Assembly (NCBI GenBank): GCA_038030265.1
Contig: CM075941.1
Coordinates: 19,220,001 to 19,284,000 of the forward strand
DNA length: 64,000 nt
Direction: 5' to 3'
Source: Corythucha ciliata
Taxonomy: Eukaryota > Arthropoda > Insecta > Hemiptera > Tingidae
The translations under genes were made by a program, and so were the position numbers. This document shows, one piece after another, positions 33,001 to 45,300 of the stretch (its first letter is position 1; every line of letters starts with the position of its first letter). The notes under the pieces were generated by a model that saw nothing but the letters and a program-made list of their open reading frames with translations, had not been told where the DNA came from and ran no database searches.

Positions 33001-36000
33001 CGGGCGTCTCTTTCATGGGCTTCTCGCTCACAACTTGGTACCATTTCTCCGTTAAATACCTCGAAGTGACCTCGTGCACTGGTATGCTAACAGTCCCTGT
33101 AAAAAAAAACAACGCAATTAAAAAAAAGGTTATGTTGTAACTCGAACTGAATGAAATTCCAAGCGTTTTTCTTTACCGATGAGAACGTTTTTCTCTCGCT
33201 TCTTCTTTCTGTCCGCTTCCCTGTAGAGATTCACGTTGATGACATTCACCGGTGGCAGGTTGTAAAAATCAAAATGTTCGCCCCAGAAGCAGAGATCAGC
33301 CTTTTGTTTCCCCGACGTACGGGCGTAGAGGGTTTTATCGAGGCACAGTTCGCAAAAGTACCTTTCGAAGACAAAAAAAAAACATGTTTTCATGTTCGGT
33401 CCGATGCCAAATGGTCATAGTTTTTTTTAAAATCCATTCAACACAAGAAATAAAGTTGGGATGGAAGGTAAGCACTAACATTATAAATAAAGTAAGACGC
33501 CTTAAAAATTGCCTTACTGGCCATTTCCGCTCTATAAATGGCCAAAAAATGGCTAAACTGACGATTTGTGAAGCCCTGAAAATGCCTAAAAAGACCATGA
33601 TTCCCGCTCTGAAAGTTGCTAAGTCGACTATTCGCGCACCAAAATGATCAAACTGACCATTCTCGTTCTCGCCTTGGCATTATGTGCTACTATTCGCGCT
33701 ATATGACAAAACTGACTCTATGTACATATATGTGCCCTCAAAATGGTCAGATTGACTAACTAAGTCGCAACCCACAAAATATTGCCCTAACCATTACTAT
33801 TACTAACCATTCGCACCTAGAAAATAGCCTTACTGGCAAGTCTAAAAATGGTCAAAATGGCAATTCCCGCTCTATAAAAACGGCAAAATTGATGATTCGT
33901 GCCCTGAAAATATCATACAGCAATTGTTACAAATTTCTCATTTGCGGGTGAAATATTGATCAAAAGCATTCGTTCACGGGTAAAATTGACATAAACCATT
34001 CATTTGAGGTTGACATTAAGGAATAATGTCAATTATTCGCTTTTTATAAATTTTTATTTTATTTTTAGGCAGCGTAGTACTAGCAAAAATTGAGAAAATG
34101 GGGGCAATTTGCAACTGACATTGAGAAACAGCGAAAGCTGCACCGAAGTTTCGGCCCAGTCTCCAGTCTCCGTTCAACCTCAGACCTTCAGTGATCCAAC
34201 CAAGCTCTGCCAAACAAGTAGCTATGGTGTCTGAAGGTCCAAGGTGGAAACGGTGCAACTTTCTTGAGTGACCGGTGGGTACAATGCCCAGCGTCGTCCA
34301 ACATGTTCATCTGTGAACAAAAGGCCGCGGTGCCTCTTGCCACAACATCCTCAGTCACCGTTTCACCCTCGCGGTTCTCATCAGTTCTAGTGAGCCGGGT
34401 CCTCCATGCCTCGGTTTTGCATATAGACGATTGCTGAGGCGGTGTCGCAGTGCAGAAGCACTTCCTCTTTCGGCAACCATTGGATCCGTTCTTCATTCCA
34501 TTGCCGGGCTGATGAGACCAGGACCGAGTCTGGTGGCTGTCGGTTTGAGGACGAAACGGAGACTAGACCGCACCCTCGGAGCAATTTTTCACAATTGTTT
34601 GGTGGATTCTGCCCCCAAAGGAGCTCAATTATAACTGTTGGTCCCCTGAGTAGGTAAACTGCGGTAATTTAGTCCCTCAAACTGGACCCTTCCATCGTCG
34701 AAATGAATAGTTAATTGCCAAGAACTCACAAAACTGCCAACTTGCAGTCCTCACAAAAAGAGCGTAACCATGACCTCTTGGTCTGGAGGAAAAGGACAAA
34801 GGACTGAAGGTGCTGCCATTCCACTCCCTCCATAAGTCTGCCTGGCGCAGGGGGCTAAAGACTTTAAAAAAACAGTTTTTTAACCTTCACAAGTAGTTTT
34901 TTGTGAGCAAAACGGTTTTTTCGTGAGGCAAAAATCCGCGACAATGGCTTATAGCTGGCCATGCCCGCGAAAATAGTTTGTTAGTTCAAAACTGCGGCAA
35001 GTACAATGCCGATCGAGTCATGGGGAAAATTTATAAGTAGAAGGACCAAAATGCTAAGCTAAGCGGCCCATACACGTACAATAAATATTGCGCAAACTAG
35101 GGGTTGTACAATAAAATTGAACGTTTGTGGGTTGTAATAATAATAATAATAATAATATAGTATATTGTTCACAAATAAATTTTAAGAACAGTGTCAATAT
35201 AGATACAGAAGATCACTGTACGACCAGCGGCGTCTATCCCCCCCTGACGGATAGACGCGAAATCCCCTCCTTATGAACACTAATCACCCTCTCATGTATT
35301 AAAGGCCTTTAAATGGAAAATTGCAGTGAAAAACAACGTTAATGAATAGTAGGTACTTCCATTTTTTCGCTAGTGATACACAAGTGGAGAAAACCTGGAG
35401 ATTTCAGTGCCTAATTTTTGCTAATTGGATGAAATCAACACCAAGTAGCGTTAAATTATGGTTCATTGTTAGTTTTAGCCGCGAATCAGCGCTTTTTCTT
35501 AATTTAAGCCTTGAATTTCATATTTTTCTCCATTTCAGTAGCGAAATATCGTTTTCTTCATTTTGCTGCGAACTAGTGGGGGTTTTTCACTTTTAGACAT
35601 GAATTAGCGCTTGTCATTATTTTAGCCTTAAAGTTGCACTCAACAGAAAGCCGCGAATTGGCATTCTCTCAATTTCAACCGCTAATTAGCGGTTTTCTCC
35701 ATTATGACCGTGAATTAGCGTATTTTTCTCAATGTTACCTCGATTATGCGATGTTTCTTAATATTTGCCGCGAATTAGCGGCCTTTTCCACTCTTGGCCA
35801 TTAGTTTTAGCGCCTTTTCTCAATTTTGGCCAAGAAGATTCCTTCATCAAAGAGTCGCGAATTGGCGTTTACTTAATTTTAGTCGCGAATTAGCGTTCTT
35901 CTCAATTTTGACCATGAATCTGCCCTTTTTATGAATTTTATTCGCGAATTAGCGCTTTTCTAAATTTTAACGGTGAATTAGCACTTTTTCAACATTTTAT

Positions 36001-39000
36001 TCACGAATTTCAGCACGGTTCCTCAATATCATCAGCAAATTATAGTGATTTTTCTACATTTATAACAGCGAATCATCATGTAATTCATGTCTGCGTCCCT
36101 CCCCCATGGCGTTGAGAGGTTTTGTCACGGGCAAGAGCCTTCTAAAACGTCGCCTGATGCATCAATGTAACATTGATGTGAACGAACTGAATGAAATATG
36201 TTGTCCCCACCATCTTAGGGGCGGTAATATAAAGCTTTCCTCCTCGTTACCAGGGTGGACAAATATACCTTGCCTCCCCCCACTCGCCAGTAAAATTCCT
36301 AGCCATATTGTGTGCTACATGTCCTGGATTATTCTCCCTCCCGGCGTCCACTTTAGTGCACACCCCAATCAAGAACTGTCGGACAGCATATCTCCCCTTG
36401 CCACTTTTGGACGCTGTCCCTCTACCACGAATAATTTCCATCCCCCCCCCCTTGTGTTGACCCCCTGAGTACGGCTGACAAGAAGTCGAAATCCGGGAAA
36501 TTGGTTTCTTTTAGTGAGGCAGAGCTGCGACAAAAAAGTTTTTTTTTAGTACAAATACCACGAAAGTTATTTTTGAATTTCAGACCATTACGGGAAATTC
36601 GATTTTCAGCGAGAAAAGAAGAAGAAGAGAGAGAGAAAAAACATCAACAACGCGAGATTAGTGTTTTAGTGTGCGCAATCCGAGAAATTTATTTTTGCTG
36701 ATGAGCACGACCTGCGAACATTTTGATGTGAAACAAAATGTGGCAAACCTTGGCATGCAATGAACCATGCGTCACGTTTAACTCACCCCGCACTGTGAGG
36801 CGCGCCTCTGACGCATGAAAAAAAGGCTCAAATTCCCTACATTACTATTTTGTTTTTTGTCGTTCTCGGAGATCATCCAACAAGAAATAATAATAAAAAT
36901 TCACCTTGGACATGCTTGGCCAGCTACGGCTCCCACTTTTTTTGGTCAACCACGCACGCTCTGGAATGAAATAGGCAAGCAGAGGTGGGTTTTATTGCCC
37001 TGACTGTTAATCTGGTTAAGTGAGCTATATTATAAATGTAAACGAGACTATAGCAATGTTTTAGATTTTGTACTGATTTGACGACAGTCTTGTGGCGTTG
37101 TTTCACGCATTAATTCGACCATGAGCCGAAAGGAATGTTTTGTTTTGCTTTTTTTAGTCATAAGGGTGAATCAGGAGACAGTGGTAAGTTCTTTTTTTAT
37201 TTAAATTTTATTTTAAAAACCTTCTTAGGTGGCGAACATAACATGGTGGGAATACCAGGTCATGTAACCTGAAGATTTGGGTTTTTTTTTTCTTGGTGTG
37301 GCACATTCACTTTTTATTTAATTTAAATCAAATGATGAGAGGCACTTCGAACAAAGTTTGTCCGAATCGAATCTAATTAGCGGCGTACGGCGCTTGTCTT
37401 CCTTAGCTAGCCCTCACGAATATCTTTTCCCCCACCTCAGTCCACACTATTTCACCCTGTGCCTCGCTTCATCAAACGCCAAATGTTCCATGAATGCTTA
37501 ATTTAATATGGGGTCATCACTTGTTTTTCAGGTCTACAGTCCAGCACACTTTTCGCTAACTGAGAGGGTAAAATATGAAATGATACCTTCTATGATAAAA
37601 TCGATAGAAAAATTGAAAAATGGTACTCGATTATTAGGAAAGGTAGTCAGCATTGATGACATTAACTATGTGGACCATTTCGTAAGTGATCTATTTTCTG
37701 GAAGATGTTTTATTGGTAACACGCTGAAAATTTCCTGAACGATAGCCTGTTAGAGGCGTCACGTTCTTCACGTATTTTCGTCGCTACAATCCTGTACGTT
37801 ACGTCCCCGATAGTTGCGTGGCTCGCACGAGCAAATTAGTGTTTAGACGAACCTCTAAACTTGAAAATTTAATTGAATATAAAGACTTGACGGCCATATG
37901 CCGCGGAATTATCTATCGTCGTCGATCTTAATGAAGAAAGGTTTTTAGATTTTGTCACGAGGAAATAATTCGTCATTTGTTGAATTATCGCATTGATTCT
38001 TGTACTTTTCGGAACTAAATACAAATTGACGAAACAGAATAACGAGTTGTTATGTCAACCACTGAGAACACCGTTTCATCCCTTTTTACAACAGAGGCGA
38101 GAATCCACTACAGTTCATACAGCTTCGAGTACGCTTTCCTCTGCCCACCCACTCACGCACGCACACAAAATCCCAAGAGTAAGGAGGAAGAACTTGACAG
38201 ATCCTACAGCCATCAATTGGTATTTCATTGGTATCAATGGAAATAGATTTTTGGATAGTCGAACCCACGAAATTGTTGCTGTTTTTTAGTGAGCCAAACC
38301 GGCGAAATGGATTTCCCCGACACTAACTCCACGAAATTATCAATTTAACCCCTACCACTGCAGTAGACTGTTTAGTGTCGTGGAAACATCAAGTCAACCC
38401 CTTGAAACAGAATATTTGACTGCGGAACAGCCAGTGTATCTACCACGAACTGATCGTTAACCAATAAAACCGTCGATTCACCCCGTCCGTCTCACAAGCA
38501 ACTGACTCTTTAAGCACGAAACTGTCGACTTACTATCACCCCCTCCACCCAAATGACTGTTTGTCCGCGAAACTGCCTCCAGAAACTGTCTATTTGACCG
38601 CGAAATAGTCAATGGCATACATCGCTCCCTCCCACAGACATCTTACTTTGAGCGCGAATCTGAAAATGTAGCCACCAGAAACTAACTGTTTGGCAGTGAA
38701 AATATTCATTTAGGCACTCGAAACTAACTATTTGACTTAGAAAACTGCCAATTTAACCCCAGGAAACCTTTTTGGCCGAAAACCCCCAAATTTTCTCAAT
38801 TTTTGTTCACAAAAAAAAACAAGTCATTTGGCAAACGGCCGATTCAGCTCCCCCACCAGCCCGAGTATTTTGGCCTGGAAACTGCAGTTTAGGCCCCGAA
38901 ACTGAGCTGTGAATGATAGTGTATTCTCAATTTTTAGCCGTAAATTAAGCTCTTTGCCTCAATTCTAGGCGCGACTGAGGGTTTCAGTTCAAGTCTTCTA

Positions 39001-42000
39001 GCCGCGAATTAACGTTTTTTCCCTATTTTGGCCGTTCCCTATTAGCGCATTTTCTTAATTTCAGTTACGAATAGGCTATTTTACACCATTTTACTTCCAT
39101 GTTCCCTACGGGAATGGAAGTGTGGTGTTCGTGAAAAAAATCGAGTCCGAGCTGACATCACATTTATAATGTACAACCTCAGAAAAGTTGAAAAAAGTTG
39201 TTTTCGGCATGCCGTCGGTCTGTCGCCTTTTCTTGGACAAATTGCATGAAAATGAAAACCTGGCTATTTCTTAATATGAGAAAACAACAAATCTGACCTT
39301 TGTTTTGAGAAAAAATCATTTATCGGACATGTTCTCCCCGTACCGAAATGTCGTTTTTGGATATAACTTCAGAACAAGTGATTCTAGATTTTTTTTATAT
39401 TTTTTTCGGATTCCTCGTAAAATTTCCTTGCGAATTGACCACAATATTGCCGAAAAAATGCAACTTTTTTTGTGGCCAAAATCGTCGTTTTTAGCGCAAA
39501 AGGACCAGTAGCAAAAAATGACGGTCGAAATTGCAAAAAAGGGCCTCTAGAGCCCCTTTGTATCTTAATTGCAAATATTTGTACCCAAAAAAAAACTGAG
39601 ATTAAGACAAAATTGTGGGAGGAGATAGATTTGGCGTGACTACGTCAAAAATTATTTGCCACAGATTTACATAGTAATCTAAATCTAGTTTTTTTGTTTT
39701 ATGCTTACATTGATGTACGCGAAAAACGGGAACATGGAAGTATCGTGTGGTCCTCCACACAAACTTTTTATTCAATATGATCGACGAAGTTGCATCAAGA
39801 AGAACCAGCGAATTAGCGTTTTTCCAACTTCCGCTGTGAATGATCGCTTGTTTCCATACGAGAATTTAATCATTTCCCCCAGTTTAGGCACGAATTACCG
39901 CCATTTCTCCATTTCAACCGCGAATTACAGTTTTTTTTCTCGCGAATTAGCAGAATTTATCAAAAGTCGCAAATTAGCACTTTTCGTAAAGTTTAGTCGC
40001 GAATTAGAGATTTTTTAAAATATTGAGTAATAAACTAGTTTATTCTCAACTGTAACCAGAAGCGAGCGTTTTTCGGAATTTTATCGCCTAATTTGCTTTC
40101 TTCTTAATTTAAGCCGCGAGTTAGAACTTTTTCTCAATCTTACCACCGAAATAACGCAGGTACTTTTCCAAGAGATTTTCCCTTTGTAGCAATGAGTAAG
40201 AAGCGGTTTTTCTAAATTTTACTCCATTTTAGCCGCCAATTCAATATTTTTCTCAATCTATCTGCGAATCAGCGCCTTTTCACCTATGAACGAGCGTTTA
40301 TTCCCAATTTTACCAGCGATTTTTTTTTTTATGGGTTTTTCAGCATTTTAACCGCAAAATTTAGACTTCATCTCAATTCTAGCGGGGAACGAGGGTTTTT
40401 TTTGTTTTTGTATTTTTTTTTCCACGTAATTTTTCTCACTTTTTGCCCCAAATGCACATTTTATCGATTTCAGCAACGATTTAGTGGTTTTTTCGAAGCA
40501 TTACTCGAATAAGAGTTTTTTATCGACGTTGAATCAGATTTTTCTCAATTTCAGCCGCGAATTGAGAACTGTTCTCAAGCTTAGCCGCAAAGGAACACCT
40601 TTTTCTAAGCGATCTTCCCATTACAGGCACAGTTCGCAAAAGTACCTTTCGAAGACAGAAAAAAAAACATGCTTTCATGTTCGGTCCAATGTGGAATGTT
40701 CAAAGTTGAAAAAAAAAAAAATCATCTCAAGAAATAAATTATGGACGGAAGGTCACCAATAGAATTGTAAATAAAATAAGACGTCCTAGACATTGTACTG
40801 GCTATTTCCGCTCTATAAATAGCCAAACTTCACGCACCATAAAAATGGCTAAAATGACTATTTGTGCCCTAAAAATTGACCTAATAGCCATTTCCGCTCT
40901 ATAAATGGCCAAAATGGCTAACTGACGATTTGTGCAGCCCTAAAAATTGCATGATTCCCGCCCTGAAAGTGGCTAAGTCTACTAATGACAAAGCCTAGCC
41001 ATGTTGGGTTTTTGAAGAGCCAAATCCCACGGATTCTTTGGGGGGGGGGGGACTGAATCAGCGAGAATGATCTTTAGACAGCGAAACTGACAATTTGATC
41101 CCCAGAAACTGACTATTTAGCCGCGAAAAGGTCGATTTACACCCCACTCTCCCCCAACTAACTAATTAGATCGCGAATCTGTGAATATAGCCACCTGAGA
41201 AACTGACTGACCATGAAACTGTCAATCATACGCACCATTTGTCCACGAAACTGACCATTTTGGTCACGAAATGTCAATTATGCCCCCGCAGAAACTGACT
41301 ATTTGCCAACGAAATAGTCAGGTTAGCCTCGAGTAACTGACTGTTTGGCTGTGAAACAGTCGATTAACCCCAAAAACATCGTAACTGGTGACCAAATCTG
41401 ACAGTTTAGACACCAGAGACTAACTGAGGACTGAAGGAGCTGACATTCCCCTTCTACCATAAGTCTGCCTGGCGCAGGGGGTTAGACTTAAAAGAAAAAG
41501 GTTTTAACTCAAAGTGTGATTTTTTAGTGAGCCATATCAGCCGAATCAGGTTTTTTGTGAGAAAAAATCCGCGAAATAGGTTTTTAGCAGGCCATACCAT
41601 AGTTTGACTGTGGCAAGAACAGTAATGCCGTTTATTATTTATTTAATTTTTCAAAAATATTAATTTGTTGGCTAAATAAAAAAAAAGTCATGGGGAAAAA
41701 TTTATAAGTTGATGGACCAAAAGTAAAACTGTTACAATTTCCTACTTTAAATTGAAAATTTATACTTCAAATTGACAATTTCCTCAAAAATTTGACAATT
41801 TCCTCATAAATTTGACAATGTTCTCATAGAATTGACAATATCCTCATTGTGGGGACAACAAAAATCCCCGAAATCGGTTGTTCAGTGTGCAAAATCTGAG
41901 AAATCTATTTTTCAGTGAGCCAGATCCAGCAAAATGTTTCTTTTTTCGGGAGAAAAGTCCCTGAAATTTGGTATTTTAGAAAGCGAAATCCGAAAAATTG

Positions 42001-42299
42001 ATTTTTTGGTCAGCAGTGAAACGATTTTTTTTTTTTTGTGCGAAAAATCAGCAAAATCAGCCTCTGAATTATGCCGCTCCCTCAAAATTGGTTTGTCAGC
42101 AGCAGCAGCAACAACAACAACAACAACAACAACAAAACAAAAATTGATTTTTATTTTTTTAGCGAATCCGACACGCGAAAATATTATTTTTTAGCGAGAA
42201 ATATTCGCAAAATTGGTCTGAGGAATTTGTTCTTCTGTGAGCCAGATCTTGTTTTTTTGCAAGAAAAAACGGCATCTGTGAGTTTTTGCGAGCGAAATC

Positions 42300-42339
<40 letters not shown>

Positions 42340-45300
42340 GAGAGAGAAAACATCAACAACGCGAGATTAGTGTTTTAGTGTGCGCAATCCGAGAAATTTA
42401 TTTTTGCTGATGAGCCCGACCTGCGAACATTTTGACGAAACAAAATGCGGCAAACCTTGGCATGCAATGAATCATGCGTCACGTTTAACTCACCCCGCAC
42501 TGTGAGGCTCGCCTCTGACGCATGAAAAAAAGGCTCAAATTCCCTAAATAATTATTTTTTTTTTAATCGTTCAAGGAGATCATCCAACAAGAAATATTAA
42601 TAAAAATTCACCTTGGACATGCTTGGCCAGCGATGGCTCCCACCCTTTTTTTGCGACCACGCTAAGGAATGAAATAGGCAAGCAGAGGTGGGCTTTATTG
42701 CCCTGACTGTAAATCTGGTCAAGTGAGCTATATATAAAAATTTAACTGAGGCTATAGCAATGTTTTTGATTTTATACTGATTTGACAACAGTCTTGTGGC
42801 GTTGTTTCACGCTTTAAATCGACCATGAGCCCCAAGGAATGTTTCGTCTTAACGCTTTTTTTAGTCAATCTGGTGAATCAGGCGACAGGGGTAAGTCCGT
42901 TTTTTAAATTAAAAAACCTTTGAATGTTGATGGGAACGTCTGGCATTGGCATAACCTGAAGACGTGAGTTGTTTTGTTTCTTGGTGTGGCACATTCACTT
43001 TTTATTTGATTTAAATAAAATGATGAGAGGCACTGATTTGTCCGAATCGAATTTAATTAGCGGCGTACGGCGCTTGTCTTCCTGAGGTAGCCCTCATGAA
43101 TATCTTATCCCCATCCCAGTCCACACTATTTCAGCCTATGCCTCGCTTCATCAAACGCCAAATGTTCCATGAATGGAGTTATCGCTTGTTTTTCAGGACT
43201 GCAATCCAACACCCTGTGTGCTATCTGTGAAGGAAAAATATGAAACGATTCCTTCTATGATGGTATGGCTCAACAAATTGAATTTAGGACAGGTAGTCAA
43301 GATTGATAAGATAAGCTATATGAACAATTCACCTGGACTGGTAAGTGATCTGTTTACTGGAGGATTGGACACACGCTGAAATTTTCCTGAACGATAGCCT
43401 TCTGGAGGTATCACGCTCATCACGCAGTTTGTTCGACACACTCCTGAAGGTTCCCTCGAAAATTGCGTTGCCCGCACGAGCGATTTAGTGTTTATACGAA
43501 CCTTCGATCTTGAAAAGATGATTGAATACAAAGACTTAATGGCCACATGCGGCCATAAGACGTTTGGTCCTCCATCTCAATGAAGAAAGGTATTTAGATT
43601 TTGTCACGTGGAAATAATTCGTTATTTGTTGAATTATCGCAATGATTCTTGTACTTTTCGGAACTAAATACAAATTGAGGAAACAGAATAACGAGTTGTT
43701 TTATCAACCATTGAGAACACCCTTTCACCCCTTTTTACAACACAGGCGAGAATCCACTACAGTTCATGCAGCACCGAGCACGGTTCCTTCCCCCCACCCT
43801 CTCTAGCCCACAAAATCCCAAGAGTTCGGAGGAAGAATTTGACAGATACAGCCATCAATTAGTCTTTCGAATTCGAAGGTGCAGATTAATGGAAATAGAG
43901 TTTTGGAGAGTCTGAGCCAGAAATTGGTGTTGTTTTTTACTGGGCCAAACCCGCGAAATAGATTTCCCCGACACTAACTCCTAATATATTGTTATCTTAT
44001 AATATAATAATTTGTTTATCTTTATTTTAATTTGAGCGCGAATCTCCGATGTAGCCACCAGAAACTAACTGTTTGGCAGGCACTAGAAACTGACCATTTG
44101 ACTTGGGAAACTGCCAATAACCCAAGGAAACCTTTTTGGCCGAAAACCCGTAAATCCCAATTTTTGTTCACAAAAAACTAGCCATAGGGCAAATGACCGA
44201 TTCAGCTCCCCCACCAGCCCGAGTATTTTGGCCTGGAAACTGCAGCTTAGGCCCCGAAACTGAGCTGTGAATGATCGTGTATTCCGTAAATTAAGCTCGT
44301 TGCCTCAATTTTAGGCGCGACTGAGGGTTTCAATTCAATTCCGCGCAGGCCGTCAATTAAGCGCATTTTCGTAATTTCAGCACCTGATGAGCAATTTCCC
44401 GCCATTAGTAGACACAAATATTGCGCCTCTAAAGGCGCAATTTAGCGATTTTTCACAAATTTATCGGCTCATTAGCACTTTTTCTCAACTGTACCAGTTC
44501 GCTAGCACTTTTTCTTAATTTTAGCCGCGAAGGCTAAATTGGAGAGTTTTCTAAAACACACGTGTTTATCTCTAATTTAGCCGAGACTTGACGATTTTTT
44601 TCGCTTTGAGCTTTGAATCAGTGCTTTTTCTTGATTTCATAGCCACGAAGCAACTAAGAATTTTACCGTTTTCTTGGTGCGAATTAGCAATTTTTTGTAA
44701 AAAAAAAAAAAAGGTTCCCCCGAATTAATATTTTCTCTCAATTTCAACGGCACACGAAATTACAGAAAGAAAAAATGAATGAATGGCTGAATGATGGCTA
44801 TCTTCCCCACATTCCAGCCCCAAATTAGTGATTTTTCCCCACTTCAGCAACAAATTAGCGGCTTTTATACGAATTCGCGTTTTTTTAAGTAAAATTTTTT
44901 CTAACATCCACGAATTCTTGGATTTCTCAAATTCCAGCCGTTTCCAATTTTAGCAATAGCAGCCCATTATCACTTTTCCTTCGTTCCAGCCGCGAATTCG
45001 CGCACATTTTCCCCAGTTTAGGCACTAATTAGCACATTTTCTCCATTTCAACCGCGAACTACAGCTTTTTTTCCGCGAATGAGTGGTATATTTATCAAAT
45101 TCAACCGCAAATGAGCATTTTTCGTAAATTTTAGCCGCGAATTCGCAATTTTTTAATACTGAGCGATAAATTATAGTTTATCCTCAATAATTGAGGATTA
45201 TTGTACAACTACTGTACTCTCAGAAAAAGCATTTTTACGGAAATTTTAACTCCGAATTTGCTTTTTTCTCGATTCAAGCCGCAAGTCAGAACTTTTTCTC

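Larger units (their letters stand above)
33341..39060. repeat. segmental duplication inside the RasGAP intron, copy 1
   Basis: This block and 40625-44350 share a common order of unique landmarks: the start of RasGAP exon 5 (33341/40625), family E minisatellite, CTGCCTGGCGCAGGGGG (34846/41466), GTCATGGGGAAAA (35017/41687), the small gene (37121/42825), and GGCGCGACTGAGGGTTTC (38968/44316). Copy 1 is longer because of extra minisatellite at about 35040-36480. Confidence 0.85.
40625..44350. repeat. segmental duplication inside the RasGAP intron, copy 2
   Basis: Collinear with 33341-39060, in the same orientation. It begins with 21 nt of RasGAP exon 5 plus its splice acceptor. It carries a long CAG/CAA repeat (42090-42136) and a GA repeat (42303-42337) where copy 1 has only a short GAAGAAGAGAGAG tract (about 36617). 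Confidence 0.85.

Noticed and set aside
36106..36468. 120-codon open frame upstream of small gene A
   Set aside because: No conserved motif, not retained in the duplicated copy, and it overlaps a low-complexity C-run.
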